Source: Flavobacteriaceae bacterium (lineage in GTDB: Bacteria > Bacteroidota > Bacteroidia > Flavobacteriales > Flavobacteriaceae). Taken from it: DNA of 63,576 nucleotides. Position 1 is the first letter of the stretch. Each line of letters opens with the position of its first letter. The stretch lies in contig JAOXRU010000069.1 in the NCBI GenBank assembly GCA_025800395.1, positions 1 through 63,576 of the forward strand, in the 5' to 3' direction. The position numbers and the translations under genes are program-made. The notes beneath the pieces are model-generated. The model made no database searches. It was not told the DNA's origin and saw only the letters and a list, made by a program, of their open reading frames with translations. Shown one piece after another: positions 26,728 through 36,259 of the stretch.

Positions 26728-29700
26728 TTAAAATTTCAAAGTAATAACCCCAGTAAATGTTCTAATCGAAGGATAACCGAATGCATCAAACTTATACGCA
26801 TTGATATCATTGAACCTCCCGTCTGAACCCGTATCTATATTTGTAACCTCAGGATCGACTCCAGAGTAGTTGGTAAGTACAAACAAATTCCTACCTACCA
26901 CACCCACACTCAAACTACTTATAAATGTGTTTTTTAACCATTCATTTTTAAAGTCGTAAGACAAGGAAAGCTCTCTTAGCTTCACAAAAGTGCCATCTTC
27001 TACAAAATAATCATTCACCGCATTGATAGCATACACCCCACTTGCCCATCCAACAGTCTCGCCATCAATCTCGGGATGCAGCAATTCTCTAAATCGCCAT
27101 TGCTTCGTTTGATTGTATACCTCACCACCCTGCTGCCAATCCATCAAAGCAAATAGACTAAAATTTTTCCAGTTCAAACGCGTATTAAACGATAAAGTAA
27201 AATCAGGAGTCGTGTTACCTATTGCTACTATAGCGTCGTTTCCATTCTTATCCTTCAATAGCTGCGGTAAGTTGGTTCCATCATTTGCCACTACTATACC
27301 ATTGTATATTTTATAATCTGCTGGGTCTTCGCTATCTGGCAATTGATTGAGTGCGGTTAAAAAACGCTTTCCATAAAAGGTACCATATCGCTCCCCTTCT
27401 CTTAAAATAAACGAATTTGAAGGTCCAACTTGTAATTCGGAACGATTAAACGAGGTGATTTCTGAATCGAATTTTGAAAAATTGAAATTCACCCCCCAAT
27501 TTACATCGTCACTTTTGATAATGTCCGCTCCAAATGTCACTTCATAAACCGTAGATTCAATGGACGCCGCATTTTGATATTGTTCCTGAAAACCAGTAGC
27601 CGCAGCCAAGGGAACAGGAATTACCAAATCGTCATTGTTGGTAGCAGAATAATTGAAAGACAACCTATAGCGTTTCAAAAAATCAAAGTCCAATCCAAAT
27701 TCCAACTCCGTACTTACCGATGCACCCAAGTTCGCATTACCAAAAATTGTTTTCGTATTGTTTCCATCTTGTACATCTACCGTTTCGTACTGCGCAATAT
27801 AAGTAGGTCTTAAACCCGCGGTACCATACGACAAACGCAACTTGAGCTCATCCATCCAATCTACAGACATATCCATACCCAATCTGTAAGCTCCAGACAA
27901 CCTGTAAAACATCTGTTCTCTTACATTCGGCCCATAAGTAGACACCTGTTCATATCGCAACAATCCATCAAAAATATAACGCTCCTTGAAAACCAAATTA
28001 ACGATGGCAGAATAACTTTTGGCCGACTCCTTCGTTCTAGAAGAACCTACATTGAGTTGTTCCTGAAGCACATTTTCTAGGTTATTCACCCCATTATTGC
28101 TCAATTCTGTACCTACCACACCTACACTGTAATAACTATCGACCTCTTGCATATACTGCAAACGCGTTTTTAGCTCTAAGTCCCCAAAGCTATTATTGGT
28201 GTATGAATTTACGGCTATGGTTTCATATTTTCGAGAAGAATGCCCTTGAGAGATATATCCATTTGCAAAAGCACTTATTTGATCATCTAACCAATTTTTG
28301 TCCACAAACTCTCCACTTCTAAAATGTAGTTCATCTACACCATAACTTCCTTCTACATATAACCATTCTGTGAGTATATATTTCAACTTAGAGTTGGAAA
28401 TCAATCTTTTTCGAGATTCTTCATACTTATAGTTATCCAAATAATAGAGAGGATTGGTTTCTGCAGTTGGCCAGCCGCCATTCGCATTATCCATAAATGA
28501 GTTCCAGTTATACGGGCTACCATCTTCATCGTTTACAGCATTTAAATCCAAATGCGGGGGTGTAAATTGCAAAGCATACAAAGGACCGCCAGACCCCAAA
28601 GATGGCTCCTTACTCCTAGACACAGCATAAGAAGAACTATTGGAAAACTTAAATTTCTCAGAAATATCAAAATCCAAATTCATTTTTCCAACTTGTCGTT
28701 TATACCCCAAATTCCCAACTTTCACGATCCCTTCATTTGCATTATCTTGAATAGAAACATAATAATTGATTTTTTCCGACCCTCCGCTTACCGAAGCCGA
28801 AAAAGTTCTAAACAACCCATTTCCAAAGGCACTATCAAAACTATCATAATACACAGGAAACGCATTGTCTATAATCGAATGATTGCTTGTTTGGCCATTA
28901 GGAATATCCACCACTAAACTTAAGGCGTCTGCAGGATCACTTAAAACAAAAGAACCATCTGGATTCAACCTATAATTGTGAAAACGAGATTGAGAATAAG
29001 CATTTAGAATGGTAGCTAGTCCTACTTCTTGTCTAATAGTCACTCGAGGATCCGAATTTCGCTGCCCTCTTTTGGTGATGATCTGAATAACTCCATTCGC
29101 TGCACGAGAACCATACAAGGAAGCCGCCGCTGCCCCTTTCAGTATCTCATACGACTTTACATCCTCTGTATTAATATCTGCTAAATTGGCATTCCCCAAC
29201 AGCACCCCGTCTACGATAATCAAAGGATTCTGGTTTCCCAGCAAAGAGGTGGCACCGCGTATGGTAATAGAAGCGGATGATCCGGGCAAACCCGAAGGCT
29301 GTACAACATTCACCCCCGCTACCTTACCTTGAATTGCAGATGCCGCCGAAGTTGCAGGCACACTTTGCAACAAATCCTCGCTTACCGAAGCTGCAGATAT
29401 GGCTAGTTTTGCTTTGGTAGTAGCTCCCGCCACTCCAGTCACCACTACTTCTTCCAAAGTTTGGGCGTCTTCTTCCATCTGTACATTTATGGTATTGGAA
29501 CTACCAACCATCCTATAAACCGTCTTTTGCCCCAAAAAACTAAACTCCAATTCCTGCCCTTCTCGAGCAGTTATGGAATAGTTTCCGTCAAAATCTGTTT
29601 GCGTACCTATTGTGGTTCCCTTTACCAAAATATTTACTCCAGGCAGCGGCAAACCCGATTGGTCTGTCACATTACCCGAAATGGTTTTGGTTTGCGCAGT

Positions 29701-29760
29701 CAAGGTATACCCAATTAACAGCAATAGTACCGTTAACAAACAACTAATTTTTGTTCTCAT
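26728..29760 (-). CDS. SusC/RagA family TonB-linked outer-membrane receptor (proximal pair)
   Basis: This 1010-residue TonB-dependent transporter has a signal peptide and a carboxypeptidase-regulatory-like domain (ISGNVTDQSGLPLPGVNILV). The TonB-box-like segment is TLEEVVVTGVAG. A plug follows (ITIRGATSLLGNQNPLIIVD) and then a large barrel closing with FTGVITLKF. It pairs with the SusD 11 bp downstream and is the first gene of its operon. The N-terminus is nearly the same as that of the second SusC, down to the MRTK start and the regulatory domain, but plug and barrel have diverged. Energy for transport would come from ExbB-ExbD-TonB, one set of which is encoded at 48605-50602. Confidence 0.95.
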   Translation of the reverse strand: MRTKISCLLTVLLLLIGYTLTAQTKTISGNVTDQSGLPLPGVNILVKGTTIGTQTDFDGNYSITAREGQELEFSFLGQKTVYRMVGSSNTINVQMEEDAQTLEEVVVTGVAGATTKAKLAISAASVSEDLLQSVPATSAASAIQGKVAGVNVVQPSGLPGSSASITIRGATSLLGNQNPLIIVDGVLLGNANLADINTEDVKSYEILKGAAAASLYGSRAANGVIQIITKRGQRNSDPRVTIRQEVGLATILNAYSQSRFHNYRLNPDGSFVLSDPADALSLVVDIPNGQTSNHSIIDNAFPVYYDSFDSAFGNGLFRTFSASVSGGSEKINYYVSIQDNANEGIVKVGNLGYKRQVGKMNLDFDISEKFKFSNSSSYAVSRSKEPSLGSGGPLYALQFTPPHLDLNAVNDEDGSPYNWNSFMDNANGGWPTAETNPLYYLDNYKYEESRKRLISNSKLKYILTEWLYVEGSYGVDELHFRSGEFVDKNWLDDQISAFANGYISQGHSSRKYETIAVNSYTNNSFGDLELKTRLQYMQEVDSYYSVGVVGTELSNNGVNNLENVLQEQLNVGSSRTKESAKSYSAIVNLVFKERYIFDGLLRYEQVSTYGPNVREQMFYRLSGAYRLGMDMSVDWMDELKLRLSYGTAGLRPTYIAQYETVDVQDGNNTKTIFGNANLGASVSTELEFGLDFDFLKRYRLSFNYSATNNDDLVIPVPLAAATGFQEQYQNAASIESTVYEVTFGADIIKSDDVNWGVNFNFSKFDSEITSFNRSELQVGPSNSFILREGERYGTFYGKRFLTALNQLPDSEDPADYKIYNGIVVANDGTNLPQLLKDKNGNDAIVAIGNTTPDFTLSFNTRLNWKNFSLFALMDWQQGGEVYNQTKQWRFRELLHPEIDGETVGWASGVYAINAVNDYFVEDGTFVKLRELSLSYDFKNEWLKNTFISSLSVGVVGRNLFVLTNYSGVDPEVTNIDTGSDGRFNDINAYKFDAFGYPSIRTFTGVITLKF

Positions 29761-29762
29761 GC

Positions 29763-29819
29763 TTTAATATTATTTGTATTAGCTATATCAAAGTTGAGAA
29801 AATAATTACAAATTATCAA
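29763..29819 (-). promoter_or_regulatory. Promoter and conserved leader of the proximal susC
   Basis: On the minus strand TTG (29817-29819), 20 nt, then CAACTTTG (29796-29789), one mismatch from TAnnTTTG at the same position as in the other susC promoter. The leader contains TAGCTAATACAAATAATAT (29785-29767), shared with the other susC. Confidence 0.5.
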
Positions 29820-30059
29820 GATTAAAAACGATACATATATTGCTTTTCATTGTTAACAAGTCATCTTTAACGCTTCATATCGTAGCTATTTATTTACAAA
29901 TAATACATCAACAAAACGACAACTAGCCTTTGTTTTCTACACTATTTAAGCCATTCCATAAACCCCTATCTAGCTAAAAACAAAACACCTTTGATTTTTA
30001 AAAAAATTGTTGATAATTTCTTCTTATTTTACAGAATATATAACGTGGGTTTATTCCAT

Positions 30060-30090
30060 AAAAAAACCAGCAAGCGTACTTACTGGTTTT
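30060..30090 (-). terminator. Terminator of the PafA-like phosphatase gene
   Basis: A perfect 8-bp stem AAAACCAG / CTGGTTTT with a 12-nt loop is followed on the minus strand by further U, 21 bp past the stop codon at 30111. Confidence 0.8.
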
Positions 30091-30110
30091 GAAATATCCG
30101 GAAAATTTAA

Positions 30111-31784
30111 TTATTTCTTCAGCACTTCTGCACGTACTTTCCCAGTAGATCCATTTGGGAAAGCAATCCCCAACAAAGCAGCCATAGTAGGCGCAATATC
30201 GGTGATACTTACCTTTTTGAGACTAGCACCTTTTTTAATTCCCTTACCATAAAACAATATAGGCACATGCGTATCATAAGTAAAAGAAGACCCATGTGTA
30301 GAACCCACTTGCGGATAAGAAATATAACCAGGATCAAAAACCAACATCAGGTCTCCACTGCGCTCTTGGTTATAGCCATTTTGTATAATCCTTGCCAAGC
30401 CTTCGGTATAATCATTTTGCCACATTTGGTAGGCCGTAAAAACTTTGTGCACATTAGGATAAGACATCAATTCCATAGCAAAAGTTTCTTGGACTTCCTT
30501 CAACTCCAAATCCAAGTTTTTAATCACCCTATGGTTCAAAAATATTTGCGCATTAGACACATCTCTTATCAATTCGTCCGAACCAAAAGTTTCTTTCTGA
30601 AAGGCCATCAAACGCTTTTTCATTTCCCCGCCCTTCAAATATCCGGCAGGAATCTTATGATCTTTCAAAAAATTTGGAACATGCACAGCAGCATGATCTG
30701 CCGTGAGAAACATGCTATAGTTCCCTTTTCCTACTTTGGCATCCAATACTGCAAACAAACGCTCCAAATCCTTATCCAATCGCAAATAGGTATCCTGTAT
30801 CTCCACGGAATTCACCCCGTACTGATGCCCGACATAATCCGTAGAAGAATAACTCACTGCCAACATATCGGTATGCATATCCAAACCAAGCTCGGCACCA
30901 TCTATAGCTGCAATAGCAAAATCTGTAGTAAGACTATTGCCATAAGGTGTAGCCTTTATGATATCGAATTGGCTGTTTTCGTCCCAAATTTGAGCCAATT
31001 TATGAGGAAACACAGCAGCAGCCTCTCCATTAAATTTTCCTTCATAATTGTTGTCATCACTACCGCTTTCGGTATAATCACTAGCTTCCTTCATCAAGTC
31101 CCAGTCTTTCTTATAGCTATTGGCAATACCCGATGCATTAAAATCTGCCACCCATTTTGGCAATTGCTCCATATAAAATGTACTACTGATAAATTTACCC
31201 TCGCTTTTACCATGAAACCAGTACGCCTCTCCAGTATGACCCGCAGGCAAGATACTCCCTCTATCCTTCATAGATATACCTATAGTCTTCCCTCTAAATT
31301 GTGTTGCAAGGCGCAACTGATCACTGATTGTTGTAGTTTTCATACGATGGGGAGACATTTTTCCGGCAGCACTACTAGTCCCCACCGACTGCATGGCTTC
31401 ATCTTGGGCACAATATACCTCTTCACCCAATTCTTTATCAAACCAGTTGTTGGCTATAATCCCATGATCGGATGGCGTAGTTCCAGTATATACCGAAGCA
31501 TGACCAGGCCCCGTATACGTAGGCTTGTAATTGAAATGGGCATTCTTAAAATTGAAGCCATCTTTTATCATTCTTCGAAAACCGCCCTCTCCATAATCCT
31601 TCCAAAATCGAGTAAGATAATCGTATCGCATCTGATCCACGATAATCCCGACAACCAGTTTGGGCTGTACATACAATTGTTCGGTGTGTTTTTCACCCTT
31701 CTTCTTCTTACTTTTGCGCTGTGCCAGCACTTCGTTGCTTCCCAACAAAATTACAGCACATGCCAAGGCTATGACTTTCTTCAT
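30111..31784 (-). CDS. pafA: PafA-like alkaline phosphatase (alkaline phosphatase superfamily)
   Basis: This 557-residue exported enzyme has a signal peptide (MKKVIALACAVILLGSNEVL). It carries metal ligand Asp50 (GIIVDQMRYDY), the nucleophile Thr91 in PTYTGPGHAS, Asn112 (IIANNWFD), and Lys173/Arg175 in MKDRGSILPAGH. Later ligands are in SYSSTDYVGHQYG, LTADHAAVHVP and STHGSSFTYDTHVPI. The Thr, Asn, Lys, Arg set and spacing match PafA, the calcium-activated phosphate-insensitive phosphatase of Bacteroidota, which releases phosphate from small phosphomonoesters in the periplasm. It is a single gene with its own terminator. It lies next to two SusCD systems but not in their operons. A phosphodiesterase activity is less likely given Lys173/Arg175. 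Confidence 0.92.
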   Translation of the reverse strand: MKKVIALACAVILLGSNEVLAQRKSKKKKGEKHTEQLYVQPKLVVGIIVDQMRYDYLTRFWKDYGEGGFRRMIKDGFNFKNAHFNYKPTYTGPGHASVYTGTTPSDHGIIANNWFDKELGEEVYCAQDEAMQSVGTSSAAGKMSPHRMKTTTISDQLRLATQFRGKTIGISMKDRGSILPAGHTGEAYWFHGKSEGKFISSTFYMEQLPKWVADFNASGIANSYKKDWDLMKEASDYTESGSDDNNYEGKFNGEAAAVFPHKLAQIWDENSQFDIIKATPYGNSLTTDFAIAAIDGAELGLDMHTDMLAVSYSSTDYVGHQYGVNSVEIQDTYLRLDKDLERLFAVLDAKVGKGNYSMFLTADHAAVHVPNFLKDHKIPAGYLKGGEMKKRLMAFQKETFGSDELIRDVSNAQIFLNHRVIKNLDLELKEVQETFAMELMSYPNVHKVFTAYQMWQNDYTEGLARIIQNGYNQERSGDLMLVFDPGYISYPQVGSTHGSSFTYDTHVPILFYGKGIKKGASLKKVSITDIAPTMAALLGIAFPNGSTGKVRAEVLKK

Positions 31785-31898
31785 TTCGATTAGCTATTTT
31801 AGTTTCTTTCTCTACTGCGTTTAAAATGTAAAAATAGCAGAAATAAAGCAGCATCCATATTATATTCCTGTTAAAAACGGTACTCTCATTATTATTTC

Positions 31899-31906
31899 TA
31901 CTTTTG
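31899..31906 (+). promoter_or_regulatory. -7 box of mlaE-mlaF
   Basis: TACTTTTG matches TAnnTTTG, 21 nt before the mlaE ATG. No good -33 element was found. Confidence 0.45.
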
Positions 31907-31927
31907 TAAATCAAATTACAAACTTCT

Positions 31928-32665
31928 ATGTTGTATTTAGCAAGTATCGGCAAGTATTTTCTCATGATCCAAGAGGTCTTCAAAAAACCCACCAAATGGA
32001 AAATCATGAAAAACCTTATCCTAAAAGAAATAGACGATCTCATGATAGGCTCTTTAGGCATCGTGATCTTCGTATCCTTCTTTATAGGTGCTGTAGTCTC
32101 CATACAAACAGCCCTCAACCTCACCAACCCTCTTATTCCAAAATACCTCATCGGATTTGCCACAAGACAATCCATCATACTAGAATTTGCTCCTACTTTT
32201 ATCTCCATTATTATGGCAGGTAAAATTGGCTCTTACATCACCTCTAGCATTGGGACCATGCGGGTAACAGAACAAATAGACGCACTAGAGGTAATGGGAG
32301 TAAATGCACTCAACTATCTCGTTTTCCCAAAAATAGTAGCCCTACTCATCTACCCCTTCATTATCTCCATAGCCAGTTATATTGGCATACTTGGAGGATG
32401 GGTAGCTGGAGTATTTGGAGGATTTGTAACTTCAAACGAATTCATAGAAGGACTACAAACCGAATTTATCCCCTTTCACGTTACTTATTCCTTCATCAAA
32501 ACACTAATATTCGCATTCATACTAGCCACCATCCCTTCCTTTCACGGATTTTACATGAAAGGAGGAGCACTAGAAGTAGGAAAAGCATCTACACTTTCTT
32601 TTGTTTGGACTAGTGTAGTGATCATCATACTCAATTATATACTAACGCAATTATTACTCGGATAA
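31928..32665 (+). CDS. mlaE: MlaE family lipid ABC transporter permease
   Basis: This 245-residue inner-membrane permease has five or six hydrophobic segments and the MlaE/YrbE signature: FFIGAVVSIQTALNL at about 55-69, then EFAPTFISIIMAGKIGSYIT and RVTEQIDALEVMGVNALNYL. These permeases move phospholipids between the inner membrane and a periplasmic MCE protein, keeping the outer membrane asymmetric. The last codon overlaps the ATG of the ATPase gene (TAATG). No MCE-domain gene (mlaD) is visible next to it. In Bacteroidota it is often encoded elsewhere. Confidence 0.94.
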   Translation: MLYLASIGKYFLMIQEVFKKPTKWKIMKNLILKEIDDLMIGSLGIVIFVSFFIGAVVSIQTALNLTNPLIPKYLIGFATRQSIILEFAPTFISIIMAGKIGSYITSSIGTMRVTEQIDALEVMGVNALNYLVFPKIVALLIYPFIISIASYIGILGGWVAGVFGGFVTSNEFIEGLQTEFIPFHVTYSFIKTLIFAFILATIPSFHGFYMKGGALEVGKASTLSFVWTSVVIIILNYILTQLLLG

Positions 32666-33438
32666 TGATACGAGTTCACAACATACACAAATCTTTTGGC
32701 AATGCCCACATACTCAAAGGCATTAGCACCATATTCGATCAAGGAAAAACCAATCTCATCATCGGTCAAAGTGGCTCGGGTAAAACCGTTTTCCTAAAAA
32801 CGTTACTAGGGCTACATATACCCGAACAAGGTGATATTTGCTACGGCGACCAAAACTATGTCGACATGAACGACGACCAAAAACGAGAGCTCAGACAAGA
32901 TATGGGTATGGTTTTTCAAGGCAGTGCCTTGTTCGACTCTATGACAGTGGAAGAAAACGTAAAATTCCCTCTAGAAATGTTCACCAAAATGAGCAAAGTA
33001 GAAAAACAAGAACGGGTCGACTTCGTCCTCAATCGCGTAAATCTAATAAACGCCCACCACAAATATCCATCCGAAATCTCTGGTGGGATGCAAAAAAGAG
33101 TCGCTATAGCCAGAGCTATTGTCAACCGTCCAAAATACCTGTTTTGCGATGAACCCAATTCGGGACTCGATCCAAAAACAGCCATCATTATAGACAATCT
33201 CATACAAGAAATCACCCAAGAATACCAAATCACCACCATCATCAATACCCACGACATGAATTCGGTGATGGAAATTGGAGAAAAAATCGTATTCCTCAAA
33301 GACGGTCACAAAGAATGGGAAGGTACCAAAAAAGAAGTTTTCAAGACGGATAATGAAGCAGTTACCAACTTTGTCTACTCCTCAGAGCTTTTCAAAAAAG
33401 TTCGTAGAATGTATATCGAAGACGACAACAACAGCTAA
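32665..33438 (+). CDS. mlaF: MlaF family lipid ABC transporter ATP-binding protein
   Basis: This 257-residue ABC ATPase has Walker A GQSGSGKT at 34-41, the Q-loop GMVFQGSALFDS, the signature ISGGMQKRVAIARA at 138-151 and Walker B LFCDEP with the D-loop NSGLDP. The switch His is in INTHDMNS. The signature SGGMQKR and the GSALFDSMTV stretch are characteristic of MlaF/Ttg2A. It drives the adjacent MlaE permease. It is coupled by a one-base overlap, and the C-terminal tail is acidic. Confidence 0.95.
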   Translation: MIRVHNIHKSFGNAHILKGISTIFDQGKTNLIIGQSGSGKTVFLKTLLGLHIPEQGDICYGDQNYVDMNDDQKRELRQDMGMVFQGSALFDSMTVEENVKFPLEMFTKMSKVEKQERVDFVLNRVNLINAHHKYPSEISGGMQKRVAIARAIVNRPKYLFCDEPNSGLDPKTAIIIDNLIQEITQEYQITTIINTHDMNSVMEIGEKIVFLKDGHKEWEGTKKEVFKTDNEAVTNFVYSSELFKKVRRMYIEDDNNS

Positions 33439-33701
33439 TTTTTTTATTTGGCTGTGCCCCCTCCACACCTATGCATTACGCCCTCAGCTCTTTCGTTGCA
33501 CCGACAAAAACCGAAAGAACAAAATGCCAGCAACAGGCTCCGAGGTCGCGCTTTTCGTTTATAGTTTGTGTTTAAAAACCAGTTTTACTAGCACTACGGT
33601 GGCTATCGCTTCCGTGTTTAAGCGCAACCAATACCATTTGAAATTACTGGAAGAAGGTTTTTGCACAAAAAGCTACCTCTACAATCCTTCACAGGATCCA
33701 A

Positions 33702-35156
33702 TCACTTCTCTACCCGTAGTTTTGGCATTCCCAAGCGGACCTTCAACCATTTGCGCAACTGCTTATGAGATTTCTCTATAGTATCCGCATGCATACCATC
33801 CTTCCAATTTACATAAAAAACCGGTATGGTATCTAATCGTGCAAAATCGGTTTTGAACATATATGCAAAGCTAATGTCTTGAATCGATTTATAATTGATT
33901 TTAGCCTCCGACGTTATTTGACTAAACGGAATCTCCATGGCTTTCAATTCGCTGAGTTTATTTAGCTCCTGCTTCAACATCGTAATCTCCGAATCTTTGG
34001 TCTTCAATTGTTCCTTCTTGGTCTCGTAAAGCTCACTTATATATTTGAGTTGTTGTTCTGCTCCATCCTTATCACTCTGCACTACACGCAATACCGTATT
34101 GCTCAAAAACTCATATTGCCCTTTTTGTACATTCCAAGTATCAATCACACTCTCTGGTATGCGTTCATCCCCCATCACAAACACCTCTATAGAACTTATA
34201 GAATCATTTACACTCAAATACCCATAATCTGTCAATTCCTTCAAATATCGCCCTCCTTCATTGAACTGATAGATCCCAATAGTGTTACTTACAAAATCAT
34301 CCGCTTCACTCATAAACTGCGATTTTTTATACACCTTTATAAAAATCAATACCGCAGGCACCAATACTGCAATCGCCAACAAAGAGGCCAGCTGGGCGAT
34401 TCGTCTGCGCCGCTTCGAATTGGCATATCTAACCATAGGAAAGCGCAACAACTTCAACACCAAAAAGGTTGCAAAACCTATAAGTATGGTATTGATCAAA
34501 AACAAAAACATGGCACTACCAGCATAATCGAGATTCCAAATGGCCAATCCAAAGCCAACCGTACACAAAGGCGGCATAAGTGCTGTAGCAATAGCCACAC
34601 CATAGATAACACTAGCCATAGTTCCTTTTTTTGCACGGGCAATCACCAATGCCAAGCCACCAAAAAAGGCAATTAGAACATCGCGAAAATCTGGCTCTGT
34701 TCGGGCAAGCAGCTCAGAAGATTCCACACGAAGCGGAAAAAACTTAAAAAACAAAAATGCAGTAAGCACAGAAATCACCACCATTACCACAAAGTTCTTT
34801 ACCGAACGGCGTAACGTATCTATATCATTTATCGCCAAAGACATTCCCATCCCCAATATAGGTCCCATTAAAGGCGAAATAAGCATGGCACCGATAACCA
34901 CCGCAGTACTGTTGGCATTCAAACCTACGGAGGCGATAAATATAGAACACACCAAAATCCAAGTAGTATGGCCTTTAAAAGGAATATCCTCTTGTATGTG
35001 TGCTATGGTTGTTTTTACATCCGTATTGTGCCGAATATTGATCAGATCGGTAACAAAATTTCGAATACTCCCAATGAGACCGACAAAATCTTTTTTGATC
35101 TCTTCTTTTTGTTGTTCTTCTCCTTGCGAATTTGGTTGTGGCGTTTCTAAACTCAT
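33702..35156 (-). CDS. DUF389 family membrane protein
   Basis: This 484-residue protein has a DUF389 (TIGR00341-type) membrane core at about 65-255. It includes NSTAVVIGAMLISPLMGPIL and IYGVAIATALMPPLCTVGFG, with at least six hydrophobic segments. A periplasmic or cytoplasmic C-terminal half carries a coiled coil at about 355-405 (KYISELYETKKEQLKTKDSE) and a closing beta domain. The molecular function of DUF389 proteins is unknown. The intramembrane Pro/Gly-rich repeats suggest a channel or transporter. It is the last gene of the five-gene operon starting at 38549, 9 bp after the guanylyltransferase. No clear terminator was seen after it. Confidence 0.9.
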   Translation of the reverse strand: MSLETPQPNSQGEEQQKEEIKKDFVGLIGSIRNFVTDLINIRHNTDVKTTIAHIQEDIPFKGHTTWILVCSIFIASVGLNANSTAVVIGAMLISPLMGPILGMGMSLAINDIDTLRRSVKNFVVMVVISVLTAFLFFKFFPLRVESSELLARTEPDFRDVLIAFFGGLALVIARAKKGTMASVIYGVAIATALMPPLCTVGFGLAIWNLDYAGSAMFLFLINTILIGFATFLVLKLLRFPMVRYANSKRRRRIAQLASLLAIAVLVPAVLIFIKVYKKSQFMSEADDFVSNTIGIYQFNEGGRYLKELTDYGYLSVNDSISSIEVFVMGDERIPESVIDTWNVQKGQYEFLSNTVLRVVQSDKDGAEQQLKYISELYETKKEQLKTKDSEITMLKQELNKLSELKAMEIPFSQITSEAKINYKSIQDISFAYMFKTDFARLDTIPVFYVNWKDGMHADTIEKSHKQLRKWLKVRLGMPKLRVEK

Positions 35157-35165
35157 AATTCTTCT

Positions 35166-36245
35166 TTATGCATACTCATCCCCAAAAGCACCCCTCACTT
35201 CATTCAGTACTTGCTTAATATCTTGTTCCTTACTTTTAGGGTAAATTAATAAAACGTCTTTTTTATCCACAACAATATAGTCATTTATACCATCCAACAC
35301 AACAATCTTGTTGTCTTCGGTGCGAATCATGTTGTGAGTAGCATCTTTAGCCAACAATCGGGCATTTACTACAGCATTATTTGACTCGGATTTATCCAAC
35401 TTCTCATAAAGCGAACCCCAAGTACCCAAATCATTCCAATCAAAACTCGCAGGCAAAACATATATCGTTTTTGCTTTTTCCAAAATCGCATAATCGATAG
35501 ACACATCTTCTGCTTTTGGGTAGTTTTCTTCTATAAATTTTGCTTCTGCTTCTGTATTATACACCGTATCGCCTTCACAAAACAAAGCAAACATATCGGG
35601 CTGACTTGCAGCAAATGCATCCAATATAGATTGTACAGACCACATAAATATTCCTGCATTCCACAAAAAGTTCCCTTGGGCTAAAAATTCTTTAGCTGTT
35701 TCATAATCGGGCTTTTCTCTAAATTGCGCTACTGACTTTAAAGCTTCTTTGGAAGACTTGTCATATTCTATATACCCAAAACCTGTATTCGGAAAACTTG
35801 GTTTTATCCCCAAAGTAAATAAGGCAGCTTCTTTAGAGGCTCTTTCAAAACAATGTTTTACATCTGCAGCAAAAGCAGCTTCATCTTCTATCCAATGATC
35901 AGAAGGCGCTACGATCATCACCGCATCTTTGTTTTTCTTTTGAATTTTCTTCGCCGCATACAATATACAAGGAGCTGTATTTCGCATTGCCGGCTCTGTG
36001 ACGATATTCTCCACCTCCATTTCTGGAATCTGCTCTTTTACCAAATCCTTATAACGCGCATTGGTCAAAACCAGTACATTCTCCGCAGGAATAAACTGCT
36101 TTAAGCGCTGGAACGTCTTCTGAATTAAAGACTGCCCTGCTCCCAACATATCATGAAACTGCTTGGGATTTTCCTGGGTACTTATTGGCCAAAATCTAGA
36201 CCCTACACCTCCAGCCATAATAACGGCATAATAATTATCTTGCAT
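35166..36245 (-). CDS. manC: Mannose-1-phosphate guanylyltransferase
   Basis: This 359-residue nucleotidyltransferase makes GDP-mannose from GTP and mannose-1-phosphate for surface polysaccharide and glycoprotein glycans. It has the N-terminal signature MAGGVGSRFWPIST (10-23) with PKQF after it, TEPAMRNTAPCIL, APSDHWIEDE and the FMWSVQS / ASFDWNDLGTWGSLYEKL segments of the family. It is a single-domain form without the isomerase domain of bifunctional ManC. Gaps to neighbours are 9 and 14 bp, so it is within the operon. Confidence 0.95.
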   Translation of the reverse strand: MQDNYYAVIMAGGVGSRFWPISTQENPKQFHDMLGAGQSLIQKTFQRLKQFIPAENVLVLTNARYKDLVKEQIPEMEVENIVTEPAMRNTAPCILYAAKKIQKKNKDAVMIVAPSDHWIEDEAAFAADVKHCFERASKEAALFTLGIKPSFPNTGFGYIEYDKSSKEALKSVAQFREKPDYETAKEFLAQGNFLWNAGIFMWSVQSILDAFAASQPDMFALFCEGDTVYNTEAEAKFIEENYPKAEDVSIDYAILEKAKTIYVLPASFDWNDLGTWGSLYEKLDKSESNNAVVNARLLAKDATHNMIRTEDNKIVVLDGINDYIVVDKKDVLLIYPKSKEQDIKQVLNEVRGAFGDEYA

Positions 36246-36259
36246 TATTTATATTATAT

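Larger units (their letters stand above)
29761..30110. other. 350-bp intergenic region between pafA-like gene and susC
   Basis: It holds the proximal susC promoter at one end and the phosphatase terminator at the other. The middle 230 bp is very AT-rich, with no coding frame, repeat or RNA that I can recognise. Confidence 0.6.

Noticed and set aside
19213-29760. A complete polysaccharide utilisation locus
   Set aside because: No glycoside hydrolase, lyase, sulfatase, hybrid two-component or ECF/anti-sigma genes are present, so only the importer parts are supported.
30267-31793. A 508-codon open frame on the plus strand
   Set aside because: It lies fully antisense to the pafA-like gene, which has all its catalytic motifs. 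The translated frame is rich in His, Ile and Arg with no domain, typical of a shadow frame.
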